Translations under genes and position numbers: made by a program | The notes under the pieces: model-generated | The model's input: only the letters and a program-made list of their open reading frames with translations | Told to the model about the DNA's origin: nothing | The model's database searches: none | Part shown: positions 15,525-26,500 of the stretch, in pieces | How the letters are laid out: each line of letters opens with the position of its first letter | How positions within the stretch are numbered: position 1 is the first letter of the stretch | Origin: JAVJSD01 sp040219575 | GTDB lineage: Bacteria; Planctomycetota; Planctomycetia; Pirellulales; Pirellulaceae | Length of the DNA stretch: 28,423 nt | Assembly: GCA_040219575.1 (NCBI GenBank) | Contig: JAVJSD010000132.1 | Span: 1-28,423, forward strand | Reading direction: 5' to 3'

Positions 15525-15869
15525 ATGGATCACCACGATCTGTTCAACAACCTGATGGTGATGGCCGCGGCCGACGGCAAGTTGGCCGATGAAGAGATCG
15601 ACCTGCTGGTCAATCGCGCCCGACGTTGGGGCATCAGCCGCGGCGAGGTCGCGGCCGCCGCCGATTACGCCAAGAGCGACGAGGCCGAATTCGTGTTTCC
15701 TCCCACCGTCGAGGAACGCCGCGAGTTGCTCGCCGAGTTGATGCGCGTGATGGCCGTCGACGGTGAACTGGCCGACGTCGAAAAAAAGTTGTTCGCCATG
15801 GCGGCTTCGGCGATGGAGATCAGCCAGGACGAATTGAACACCATCATCGATTCGCTGCTCGCCGAGTAG
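15525..15869 (+). CDS. TerB-like domain protein
   Basis: The product has 114 residues, almost entirely one TerB-like all-helical domain. Two related acidic motifs mark the family: AADGKLADEEIDLL (15-28) and AVDGELADVEKKLF (77-90). Each is a helix start followed by D-G-x-L-A-D-x-E, giving the pseudo-twofold symmetry and the metal-binding Asp/Glu residues typical of TerB and the TerB-like tails of DnaJ-type proteins. It is cytoplasmic, with no signal peptide. TerB proteins take part in stress and tellurite-resistance modules, but no other ter gene is near, so a role in tellurite resistance is not supported. The start ATG at 15525 has no strong ribosome binding site. Confidence 0.85.
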   Translation: MDHHDLFNNLMVMAAADGKLADEEIDLLVNRARRWGISRGEVAAAADYAKSDEAEFVFPPTVEERRELLAELMRVMAVDGELADVEKKLFAMAASAMEISQDELNTIIDSLLAE

Positions 15870-15974
15870 CCGTCGACCAGCGCGACCAGTCGCCGCCCCG
15901 CATGCGCGGCGCGGTCCACGCTCGTGCCGCCCCCTCTCCATCCCCTCCGCCGTCGCCGTGCGACGGAATCGGCC

Positions 15975-18900
15975 ATGACGCCCATGACGCTCAAATCGCT
16001 CCTCGCTTCGTTGCTCTTGCCGACCGTGTGGCTTGTGGCTTCGGCCGCGGCCCAATTCGACGACGAGTTCAGCCCCGGCCTGCTCGGCCGCTATACCGCC
16101 GGCGAGGGCCAAAGCTGCACGCGGGTCGATCCTGCGTTGTCGTTCGTGTGGGGAGAAAATCCGCCCGATGCGCGGCTCGGGCGCGGGCCGTTCACCGCCC
16201 GCTGGTCGGGCTACCTGATGTCGCAGGCCAACGGCGAGTACCGGCTGTACGCCTACGCCCAGGGGCGCGTGACGATCGAACTGGGCGGCGAGACGCTGCT
16301 CGACGCCGAGGCCCGTGAGCCCGGCTGGTTGGAGGCCAAGCCGGTCACGTTGCCGTTCGACTTCCACGACTTGGAGGTCACCTTTCACAAGACCCAGGAT
16401 CGCGCTCGCTTCGCGTTGTATTGGTCGGGCCCGCAGTTTCAGCTCGAGCCGATCACGCAACGGCTGTTTCACGACGTCGACGACGACGCGGACGACGCCT
16501 TTGGGCGCGGCAGCCTGCTGACGCGGGCCCTCCGCTGTGCGGCCTGTCACGAGATTCCCGGGCAGCTTCCTCCTTCGCCCGCTCCGGCGCTCGATCGTCT
16601 GGGCGGCGCCGTGTCGCGCAAGTGGTTGATCGCGTGGTTGGGTGATGATCGGAAACGCGAAGACGCGCAAGCAGACGCCGGCGTAGGCGAGATGCTGCGC
16701 CGCATGCCGCACTTCGCGATGAGTGATTCGCAGGCCGAGGCGGTGGCGGCCTACCTGCTGCGCGACGCGCGTCCGCTGAGCAAACTGGAAGCGAAGCCCA
16801 ACACGGCCAAGAAGCCTGCCAAGAAGAAAAAGGGAGACGAGGAGAAGCCTCGCACGGAGGCCGACCGAATCGCCGAGGGCGAGCGATTGGCGCTTTCTAC
16901 AGGCTGCCTGGCTTGTCATCGCGTGGGCGAGTTCGGATCGAGCGGCCTGTTCGGCGGAGGCGACCTCGGCAGGATCGCCGAGAAGCGGCCCGCCGCCTTC
17001 TTCGCGCACTGGCTCGCCGATCCTGGCCGGCTGAACCGCGACCACCGCATGCCGGTGTTCGAACTCTCGGAGACCGAGCGCGGCGATTTGTCGCTGTACC
17101 TCGCCACGCTGGGCGATCGGCCCGCTGAGGAAGAATTCGCCTCGCCCGACGCCGACGCGCGGTTGATCGCCCAGGGCCGCGAATTGGTGACAGCGTTTCG
17201 CTGCAATGCCTGCCATCGTCTCGAGAGCGACGCGCCTTCGGAACGCGCCGCGCCGCTTCCGACCGACGCGGTCAAGCTGAGCGATGCATCCCGTTGGCAG
17301 GCGTCTTGTCTGGGTCCGCCTGATCGCGACCGACATCGGCCGGGATACCAGCTCGGTGAATCCGACGGCGCCGCGGTCACGCAGTTCGTTGCGGCGCTCG
17401 GCGCGGTCCGGAATCTGGCCGCGGCGACGGTCGATGGCGAGTACCTGTTGGCCGAAAACAATTGCCTGGCGTGCCACCAGCGCGGCGCAAGCAAGGGCGT
17501 CGCGCCGAAGCTGACCGAGGTCGCGGCGGCGCACGGCGAACTGGCCGAGTTCGTGCCCGCCATGACGCCGCCCCCGCTGGTCAGTGTGGGCGACAAGCTG
17601 CACGACGCGGCGCTGGCCGACGCCATCCTCCGCAAGGATCTGCATCGTCCCTGGCTGCACGTGCGGATGCCGAAGTTCAACCTCGACAACGAGCAACTCG
17701 CCACGTTGGTTAAACATTTCGTCGACACCGATCGAATTCCGAATCACGCCTTCGAGACGCGTGAAACGGTCGATCGACCAGAAGACCGCGTGCTGTCGTT
17801 GGCGGGCGCCCGCCTTGTCACGCCCGATGGATTCGGCTGCACGAGTTGCCATCGCGTCGGCTCGGTGCCGCCGGTGAAGGCGCCGCTCAACGCGCGGGGG
17901 CCCGACTTGTCGCTGCTCGAGCGGCGCATTCGACGACCGTGGTTCGATCGTTGGGTCCGCAATCCGGCCCGGATCGTGCCGAACATGGAGATGCCGTCGG
18001 TGCAGTTGCCCGTCCGCGGCGTGCTCGACGAGCACCTGCCGAACCAGTTGGAGGCGGTGTGGACGGTGCTCAACACGCCCGGCTTCGAGCCTCCCGAGCC
18101 GAACCCCGTGCGCGTCGTCCGCGGCAGCGGCATCGCCGAGCGCGAGGAGCCGGCGTCGGTGTTGACCGACGTCCTGCAAGTCGGCAAGCAGACCTATATC
18201 AAGCCGCTGCTGATCGGACTGCCCAACCGGCACAACGTGCTGTTGGATCTGGAGACGGCCCGACTGGCCGGCTGGTGGATGGGCGACACGGCGCGGCAAC
18301 GCACCAAGGGGAAGTCGTGGTACTGGGAGGCGGCCGGCAGCACGCTTCCCGCGGGCGAGACCTCGCCCTGGCCGACGGCGCCCGACGTGCAGTTGGCTGG
18401 CGACGGGAAGATCGAGTCGCCGCAACTGGTCGGCCAATTCCCCACGGAATTCGATTCGCTGCGGCACACACCGCAAGGCGTCGAACTCAAGCAGCGGCTG
18501 CATTTCAACGACGGCGTCGTGCTGCAGGTCTCTCAAACATTCACCAGCCTGGTTGAAAACCGAGACGGCGGCGCGGTCGCGGCGGGTTTTCGTCGTGAGA
18601 TCGTCGTGGGCGGGGCGCCCCACGCCGACGCCCTGTCGCTCACCGTCCTGGCGGCCGGCGCGGCGAAGCTCTCCTCCGACGCGAAAGCGGCGTCGTTGCC
18701 TGGGCCGGAAGGAATTGAAGTGCGGGTCGTCGAACCCGTCGATGCGCATTTCACCCTCAGCGACAGCGGCGAAGTACGGGTCGTGTCGACCGCCCACGCG
18801 AAACAGCCCCTGCGCGTCGCGCTGCAGTACACCAGCAACCTGCCCATCGATCGCTATCCGCTGGAATTGCCTCCGGTCGAACCGCCGCTGGCGGAGGAGT

Positions 18901-20291
18901 TGAACATCGTGCCGGGCTACCGGGCGACGCGTCTACCGCTGGCCGACGAGTTCATGCCGACCAGCCTGGCCTGGCGGCCGGACGGGACGTTGGTGATCAC
19001 CTCCCTCAAAGGCCGCGTCTGGCTGGCCAGCGACACAAACGGCGATGGACTTGAAGATCGTCTGTCGGTGTTCAGCGACGAACTCGCCGCGCCGTTCGGG
19101 GCCCACGCCGAAGACAACTACATCGACGTCGTCAACAAGTACGCGCTGCTGCGCCTGTTCGACGACGACGGCGACGGCCGGGCAGAACGGATGACGACCC
19201 TCGCCTCCGGCTGGGGCCACACGACCGACTATCACGATTGGGTGGTCGGCCTGCCGCGCGACGCACAGGGGAGCTATTACCTGGGACTCCCTTGCCAGCA
19301 GGACGACCGCACCAAGGCGGCGGCGCATTTGCGAGGGACGACGCTGCGGCTCGTTCCGCGCAAGCCGACCAGCGACGATCCGCATCGCTTTGCGGTCGAA
19401 CCGATCAGCGGCGGACACCGCTTCCCGATCGGCATCGCGCTCGACCGGCACGGCGAACTGTTCGTGACCGACAACCAGGGCAACTACAACCCGTTCAACG
19501 AACTGAATCACGTGCGGCAAGGGAAGCGATACGGTTTCATCAACAAGCTGGAGCGACGGCCCGATTTCAATCCGCCGCTGACGCCTCCCGCGATCGACAT
19601 CCCGCATCCCTGGACGCGCAGCGTCAACGGCATCGCTTTCCTGAACACGCCCGCGGCGCTTGCCAAACAGCTCGGCCGCAATGTGTTTGGACCCTTCGAG
19701 GGACATTTGATCGGCTGCGAGTACGACACGCGACGACTCGTGCGGATGAGTCTGGAGAAGGGCGGCGACACATTCCAAGGCGCGGCCTACCCCTTCAGCT
19801 ACGACGAGCCGACCGCCGGACCGCCGCTGTTGGGGCCGCTGGCCTGCGGCGTCGCGCCCAGCGGCGACCTGTACGTCGGCTCGATTCGCGACAGCGGTTG
19901 GGGCGGCGCCAACAACATCGGCGAACTCGTCCGCCTGCAGCCAGACGTTGAGCGTTTGCCCGCCGGCATCGCCGAGGTGCGGGCTGCCGGCAACGGCTTT
20001 GTCGTTCAATTCACGCGGCCGGTGAATCGCCGGCTGGCGGAAGATGCGGAGAACTACAAGCTCTCGTCGTACACGCGCGTTTCAACTCCCGCCTACGGCG
20101 GACCCGACGTCGATCGCCGCACCGAGCGGGTTCGCGCCGTTTCGCTTTCCGGCGACCGCCTGACCGCGACGCTCACTCTGGGTGAACTTCGAGAGGGGTT
20201 CGTGTACGAGTTTCAACTCAAACCGCTCGTCGATTCCGGGGAGTTCTTTCCCGCCGAGGCGCACTACACCCTCCGCCGCATCCCGCATTAG
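15975..20291 (+). CDS. PA14 / pentahaem cytochrome c / dehydrogenase-propeller fusion
   Basis: An exported 1438-residue fusion. I take ATG 15975, which gives the signal peptide LKSLLASLLLPTVWLVASAA. A PA14-like carbohydrate-binding domain follows (about 30-160, GYLMSQANGEYRLYAYAQGR). Five c-type haem sites are present: CAACH 188, CLACH 311, CNACH 410, CLACH 497 and CTSCH 622. Candidate distal methionines follow four of them (RMPHFAM, HRMPVFEL, RMPKFNL, NMEMPSVQL). After site three the equivalent place reads RHRPGYQLGE, without Met. A Lys-rich linker (about 272-290) separates haems one and two. A beta-rich region follows, then a six-bladed propeller (about 977-1325) with GYRATRLPLADEFMPTSLAW, ISGGHRFPIGIALDRHGELF and a GVAPSGDLYVGS blade, as in the PVC-type membrane-bound dehydrogenases. 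Probable role: periplasmic oxidation of a sugar, with electrons passed through the haems. Confidence 0.9.
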   Translation: MTPMTLKSLLASLLLPTVWLVASAAAQFDDEFSPGLLGRYTAGEGQSCTRVDPALSFVWGENPPDARLGRGPFTARWSGYLMSQANGEYRLYAYAQGRVTIELGGETLLDAEAREPGWLEAKPVTLPFDFHDLEVTFHKTQDRARFALYWSGPQFQLEPITQRLFHDVDDDADDAFGRGSLLTRALRCAACHEIPGQLPPSPAPALDRLGGAVSRKWLIAWLGDDRKREDAQADAGVGEMLRRMPHFAMSDSQAEAVAAYLLRDARPLSKLEAKPNTAKKPAKKKKGDEEKPRTEADRIAEGERLALSTGCLACHRVGEFGSSGLFGGGDLGRIAEKRPAAFFAHWLADPGRLNRDHRMPVFELSETERGDLSLYLATLGDRPAEEEFASPDADARLIAQGRELVTAFRCNACHRLESDAPSERAAPLPTDAVKLSDASRWQASCLGPPDRDRHRPGYQLGESDGAAVTQFVAALGAVRNLAAATVDGEYLLAENNCLACHQRGASKGVAPKLTEVAAAHGELAEFVPAMTPPPLVSVGDKLHDAALADAILRKDLHRPWLHVRMPKFNLDNEQLATLVKHFVDTDRIPNHAFETRETVDRPEDRVLSLAGARLVTPDGFGCTSCHRVGSVPPVKAPLNARGPDLSLLERRIRRPWFDRWVRNPARIVPNMEMPSVQLPVRGVLDEHLPNQLEAVWTVLNTPGFEPPEPNPVRVVRGSGIAEREEPASVLTDVLQVGKQTYIKPLLIGLPNRHNVLLDLETARLAGWWMGDTARQRTKGKSWYWEAAGSTLPAGETSPWPTAPDVQLAGDGKIESPQLVGQFPTEFDSLRHTPQGVELKQRLHFNDGVVLQVSQTFTSLVENRDGGAVAAGFRREIVVGGAPHADALSLTVLAAGAAKLSSDAKAASLPGPEGIEVRVVEPVDAHFTLSDSGEVRVVSTAHAKQPLRVALQYTSNLPIDRYPLELPPVEPPLAEELNIVPGYRATRLPLADEFMPTSLAWRPDGTLVITSLKGRVWLASDTNGDGLEDRLSVFSDELAAPFGAHAEDNYIDVVNKYALLRLFDDDGDGRAERMTTLASGWGHTTDYHDWVVGLPRDAQGSYYLGLPCQQDDRTKAAAHLRGTTLRLVPRKPTSDDPHRFAVEPISGGHRFPIGIALDRHGELFVTDNQGNYNPFNELNHVRQGKRYGFINKLERRPDFNPPLTPPAIDIPHPWTRSVNGIAFLNTPAALAKQLGRNVFGPFEGHLIGCEYDTRRLVRMSLEKGGDTFQGAAYPFSYDEPTAGPPLLGPLACGVAPSGDLYVGSIRDSGWGGANNIGELVRLQPDVERLPAGIAEVRAAGNGFVVQFTRPVNRRLAEDAENYKLSSYTRVSTPAYGGPDVDRRTERVRAVSLSGDRLTATLTLGELREGFVYEFQLKPLVDSGEFFPAEAHYTLRRIPH

Positions 20292-20303
20292 ATCACTGCA
20301 TTT

Positions 20304-20416
20304 GGCGAGCCCGCCGGCGTGAGCCGCGGGTGACTCGTCGCCAATCTGATCGGTACGCGTTTCGCAAGCTCTGCATTGCACCCGCAACACCCGCGGCTTA
20401 CGCCGGCGGGCTCGCC
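20304..20416. repeat. Palindrome with 29-base arms
   Basis: Arm 20304-20332 (GGCGAGCCCGCCGGCGTGAG...) and arm 20388-20416 are reverse complements over 29 bases, with one G-T pair and no mismatch otherwise. The loop is 55 bases. It starts 13 bases after the dehydrogenase stop and ends about 120 bases before the giant exoprotein start, so it may terminate transcription of the former, though no T run follows. The core GCCGGCGTGAGCCGCGGGTG is a type of sequence repeated between genes in Pirellulales, so this is probably a dispersed REP-like element. Confidence 0.85.
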
Positions 20417-20457
20417 GGTCGGTGTCGCTGTGGATCACGCCCCCGTCGGGGGGCGGG

Positions 20458-20485
20458 TTGCAACCATGGCGACTCCAACTAAAGT
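20458..20485 (+). promoter_or_regulatory. Possible sigma-70-type promoter of the giant exoprotein
   Basis: TTGCAA (20458-20463) and TAAAGT (20480-20485), spaced 16 bases apart, each match 4 of 6 positions of the -35 and -10 consensus. They lie 54 bases before the ATG at 20539. The match is weak and planctomycete promoters are poorly defined, so this is only a candidate. Confidence 0.22.
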
Positions 20486-20538
20486 GGAACGCTGATGCTC
20501 CCTCATCGATTCCGCAGCCACGACTGGAATGCTCTCTT

Positions 20539-23500
20539 ATGACGCGCTTCCCCCTGGGCGTGCCTCGACGTCGCGTACTCTCTCGCGCGCGGGCGTGGGC
20601 AATCGTTTGGATTCAGATCTTTGCTCTGATGTTTCACGCCGGCGTGGCCAGCGCCAATCCCTTCGGCGGCAGCGTCGTGGCCGGCAGCGCGAACATCAGC
20701 GCCTCGGGCAACACGGTCACCATTACACAGGGAACCGATCGCGCCGTTATCAACTGGCAGGGATTCTCCATCTCGCCGGGTGAACTCACGCAGTTCCTGC
20801 AGCCGGGGGCGAACTCCGCGATTCTCAACCGCGTGACCGGCGGCAATCCTTCGGCGCTGCTGGGCACGATGCAGTCGAACGGGCAGATCTTTTTGATCAA
20901 CCCCAACGGCATCCTCATTGGGCCGAATGCACACATCAACGTCGGCGGGCTGACCGCCAGCACGCTCGACATCAGCAACCAGCAGTTCATGCAGGGCGGC
21001 GATCTTGTCTTCAGCGGCAACTCGAACGCCAGCGTGGTGAACTACGGCACGGTCCGCGCGTTGGAAGGCAACATCTTCCTGATCGGTTCCTCGGTCGAGA
21101 ATCACGGACTGCTGCAGGCCCGAAACGGCACGGTCGGATTGGCGGCGGGCCAGACGGTGAAGCTTGTCGATTCGGCCCGTCCACATCTGGTGGTCACCGC
21201 CTCCAGCAGTTCGCTGTCGAACGTGGGCGTGTTGAACGCCGGCACGATCGAGGCAATCAGCGCGGAACTCGCCGCCAACGGCGGCAACGTGTACGCCCTG
21301 GCGATCAACAACACGGGCGTCGTTCGCGCGACGGGCTCGCTGACCCGCAACGGCCGCGTGCTGCTCACGGCGCCGGGCGGCAAGATCGCCAACAGCGGCG
21401 ATCTGATCGCCAACAACGCCGACGGCAGCGGCGGTGAAGTCAGAATCGACGCGGTGGCCGGCGCTGCCAGCGTCGGCGCCTCCCACGGTGGTCTGGCGAA
21501 CGTCTCGGGCCGCATCGACGTCAGCGGCGTATCCGGCGGCAGCGTGCAAATCCTCGGCGACGTCGTCTCGCTCACCAGCGCCTCGATCGACGCCAGCGGC
21601 ATCAACGGCGGCGGCCAGGTCAACATCGGCGGCAGTTATCAAGGCGGACTCGGCGCGGCCGATGCGCTCGCCGCAAGTCAACTCACGACCGTTGACAGCA
21701 CGACGACTATCAACGCCGACGGCGCGCTGTTGGGCGACGGCGGACGCGTGATCATCTGGTCCGACGGCCATACCGACTTCGCCGGCGGCATCACCGCCCG
21801 CGGCGGCGCAAGTGGCGGCGACGGAGGATTCGTCGAAGTCTCCGGCCTCCAAACGCTGGTATTCGGCGACACGGGCCTCGTCGATACCACCGCCGCCGAC
21901 GGACAGACCGGCATGCTGCTGATCGATCCGGGCCGGGTGAACATCGGCACGCCGACGCTGGGCGGATTCGGCGCGCTAACGATCGCCGGATCCACGGTGC
22001 GCAACAATTGGCGGACGACCGGAGTCACCATCAGCACGGCCACTGGCACGAGTGGTCCCGAAGACATCAACGTCTGGGAAGCGCTCAATCCCACCTTCTT
22101 CGACGTCGTAGAAGTAATGTCCGGCAACACGTTCTCCCTGAACGCCGGCCGCGACATCAACATCTTCGCGACCATTCGCAACACCGGCGACGGCGATTTC
22201 ACCTTTGTCGCTGGCCGCGACGTGAACTTCATGGCGCCGTTGCAGAGCGGCCGCTTTGTGCTTGGTTCGCCGATCGGCGGCGGGAATATCGACATCACGG
22301 CCGGTCGTCACGTCACCTTGGCCGCCAATCCGGGCGACGCGAATTCGAACTTCGCGCCGCTGGCTCCGCGCGACGTGCGAGTCGAAACATTCGGAGATCT
22401 GACGTTCGACGACGTGATCACCGTCGTGGCAGGCGCCGATCCCGACCTTGGTGGCAATGTACGAATCTTCGGCGCCCCCGGAAATGTGGCCCTGCTCGGT
22501 TCGCGCTTCGGCGATGTCGATATTACGGCCAATAGCGCCGCCGATGGCTCGCGCGGCAACGTCCTTCTGCAAAGTCGGGGCGGCGTCGCGCAGATTGGCT
22601 TCGGTCGGGCGACTCCGCTTGACGTCGGCCCGATCGACGCGGATATCACCATCGCCGCGGACGGCCGCATCGACCTCACCGCCGACGGCGGCGCCGGCGC
22701 GATCGCCATGATCGGCCACGGCGGCGACGGACTCTCTTCCGCATTCAACGGCGACATCGACATCACCCGCGGTGAGCGGATCCGCGTGCAGGCGCTGAGC
22801 GAGAACAGCACGGCCCAGATCGGTCACGGCGGACCGAACACCGAGATCTTCTACGTGCCGCTCGTCTCGCCCCCGACGGGCGACATCACGATCACGGTCG
22901 ATCGCGCCCAGGTGTTCGCCAACGGCGAAGGGAGCACGGCGATGGTCGGGCATGGCGGAAACGGCGGCAGCGGCGTCGCCGTCGGCGACATCAGTCTGAC
23001 GGTGGCCGACGACCTGCGCTTAGGAACGTTCGATCCCACCCAACCGGTTCCAGCGCTGGCCGACCAGCAGAACGCGACAGCGCAGATCGGCCACGGCGGA
23101 CGAGGTTTCGATGCCTCGACGAACATTCTTGAAACGCTGTTTGGCGATATCGAGGTCATCGCCACCAACACCGACCTGACGATGGAGGCCCGCGGCGCTG
23201 GCGATGTGGTGCAGATCGGCCACGGCGGCTTCGGCGCCGTCGGCTCGGTCGGCGACATCACGGTCAGCGTGCTGGAGGTGGAATTGATCGCCAGCGGCGC
23301 AGGCAGCACCGATCAGATCGGCCATGGCGGCCCGCTCTCCAGCGGCAACCATGTCGGCAACATCTCGGTGTCGGCCACCGGCGTCGGCATGGGAACGGGC
23401 TTTGTCCGCCTGGAAGCCACGGGAGGAGCCGGCGGAGGCGCGCCCGTCTCGACGGCCCAGATCGGCCACGGCGGCGCGCTCGCCGAGGGGACCGCGACGG

Positions 23501-26500
23501 GGAACATCGAGGTCACCGCGGCCGGCGATCACGCTACCTTCGGCGGCCTGTTCCTGTTCACGGAGAACGATAGCAACGTCGCCCAGATCGGCCACGGCGG
23601 CGAGCAGTATCAAGGCACGTTGCTGCTGGGCGACATCGACGTAATCGCCGCGGCAGGCGCCGGCACGATGCTCGCCGAAGGCGAACAGGAGACGGTTCAG
23701 ATCGGCCACGGCGGGCGCAACAACGCGGGCGCGGCGGCCGCCGGCAGTATCACCGTGGACGTCGCGCTCGGATTGTCGCTCAACGCGGACGACGACGACG
23801 GCCACGTCCAGATCGGACACGGCGGATATCAGTTCGTGGGAACAGGTGGCATCGTCTTCGATCTGCTGGGCGATATCGACGTGCTGGCGCGCGGCGGCGA
23901 CGGCCTGGAACTGATTTCCGACGACGGAGACGCCACGGCCATGATCGGCCACGGCGGATTCGATTCTGTGGCGGATAGTGCAACCTCCGGCGACATCAAC
24001 GTGTTCAGCGAGAACGACATTCTGCTGACGGCGCTGGACAACGATTCCACCAGCCAGATCGGCCACGGCGGTCGTGAAAGCGGCAGCGAATCCATGGGCC
24101 GCATTGATGTGGTGACCAACGGCGGCATCCTGCTGCTGGCCGACGACGGCGACACCACCGCGCAGATCGGCCACGGAGGATTCCAGTCCGCCGGAGAAGC
24201 CCTGGGAGTGATCGACATCGACGCCGAGGGCGACATCGAACTCGTGGCGGACAGCACCGACAGCACGGCGCAGATCGGCCACGGCGGATTTGAAAGCTCG
24301 ATGCAGGTTGAGGGCGACATCTTCCTGACAGGCGCCCAACTCGATCTCGACGCGGATGGTTTCCGCAGCACCGCCCAACTCGGCCACGGAGGCCGCGGCA
24401 CGACGGGCAGTCGAGAGGGAACCATCGGCCTGGGCGTGTTGGAAATCGAACTCGACGCCGACGGAACCAACAGCACGGCCCAGATCGGACACGGCGGTTT
24501 CGACGCGGAAGACGACGCCGAGGGCGCCATCCTGCTCGGCTCGCTCGACGGCGTCAGCCTTTCCACCGGTCTGATCACCGCCAACGCCACGGCGCAGATC
24601 GGCCACGGCGGAAACGGGTTTGACGGCAACCTGGCCGGCCCGATCATCCTGCTCTCGGCCGACAACGTCACGCTCACCACCCTGGGACTCAACGGTACGA
24701 CGCAGATCGGACACGGCGGTTTCGGGGCGGCCAGCGAAACGATCGAGGGCTTCATCGGCCTGGGGGCGCTGGGCAACGTGTTTGTCACCGCCGGCGGCAT
24801 CAATGCCACCGCCCAGATCGGTCACGGCGGACGCGAATTCTTCGGCGACACGATCGACGGCGACATCGTCTCGGCCAACCTCGGCCTGCTGACCTTGACC
24901 ACGGCACTCAGTGAATCAACGGCCCAGGTCGGCCACGGCGGCTTTGATGCGGAGGTGGTAACGGGAATCGACGGCGACATCTTCCTCGCCGCGCTCGGCG
25001 CGAATCTGCTGGCGCTCGGCGAAGATACCACCGCCCAGATCGGCCACGGCGGCAGCAATTTTCTCGGAGACAGCATCGTCGGCGACATCGGCGCTCTGGA
25101 GTTCGGCCTGGTCAACCTGGTCGCCGGACCCGGCGAGGCGGCCGTCGCGCAATTCGGCCACGGCGGCTGGGGCGCCGAGACAGAGATCGAAGGCGATATC
25201 TTCCTCGGCGCGTTGGAGCTGAACCTGCTGACCATCAGTGAAGAGGGAACCGCCCAACTCGGCCATGGCGGAACCGACTTCGTCGGCAGCGCGGTCGGCG
25301 ACATCGACGTCTTCACGCTCGGCGACGTCACACTCAACGCCCTGGCGGACTTCAGCACCACGCAGATCGGGCACGGCGGCGCGTTCGCGGAGTCGCTCGA
25401 TCCGACCGGCTTTGAAGGCGACATCAGCGTCACCTCCTTGTTCGGCGGACTGACCAGCACGGCGGCAGGCGAGGAGACCGTGGCGCAAATCGGCCACGGC
25501 GGCTTCGAGGCGATCGGCTCGATGGGCGACATCAATGTCAGCATGTCGTTCGTGGAACTCGTCGCCAGCGGTTTCGGCAGCACCGACCAGATCGGCCACG
25601 GCGGACCGCTCTCGATGGGCGATCACTCCGGCGACATCACCGTCGAGGCGACCGGCACGACCGCCGGCGACGGCTTCGTGAGCCTGCTGGCCGACGGCGA
25701 CGGCTTCGCCACCGCGCAGATCGGCCATGGCGGAAGCGAAGCGATCGGCAGCGCCATGGGCGACATCACGGTGATCGCCAACGGTCCTGACGATGCCGTA
25801 TTCGCCATCGATCTTGTCACGCCGGCCGACAACAGTTTCGCGCAGATCGGCCACGGCGGGGTGCTGTTCAACGACGATGTGATGATGCCCGACGTACCCG
25901 GCGCGCTTAGCGGCGCGATCGACCTCAGCGCTCCAGCTGGGGGACTGCGGGCGCTGGCCGGATTTGATGGCGCCTTCGTGCAGGTCGGCCATGGCGGCGG
26001 CGCTTCCTTCGCGGACTCGCTGACCGGCGCCATCACCGTCAACGTGCTCACCGACATCATCTTCACCGCCGGCGCGGGCGAATTCTCCTACGCTCAGCTT
26101 GGCCATGGCGGGGCGCTGTCGTCGGTGCTCAACCCCAGCGGCGGCGCGATCAACGTCAGCGCCAACGACCTGTTCTTCACCGCCGGAGCGGACGAGAGTT
26201 CCTACGTGCAACTCGGCCACGGCGGACAGGAGTTCGAAGGCGACCTCGATGGCGCCATCACCGTCGTCGCCAACAACATTAACTTCACCGGCGGCATGGG
26301 TGACGAAAACACCTACGCCCAACTGGGACACGGCGGAAACGAATCTGTCGGCGATTTCACCGGCGACTTCATGGTTACCGCCAACGACCTGACGTTCCTC
26401 GGCGGCAGCGTAAACGATTCCTACGCCCAACTCGGCCACGGCGGCGACAACGCCGACGGCGATCACGGTGGAAACATCACGGTCGACGCCAGCGGCAACC

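Noticed and set aside
15525..15869. A tellurite-resistance (ter) operon
   Set aside because: Only one TerB-like domain protein is present; no terC, terD/E or terZ homologue is nearby, so a tellurite role is not supported.
15459..18797. A 1112-codon open frame on the minus strand opposite the TerB-like and cytochrome genes
   Set aside because: The plus strand carries a signal peptide, five CxxCH sites and recognised domains. The antisense frame is Arg/Gln/Gly/Leu-rich with no known motif and arises from high GC at third codon positions.
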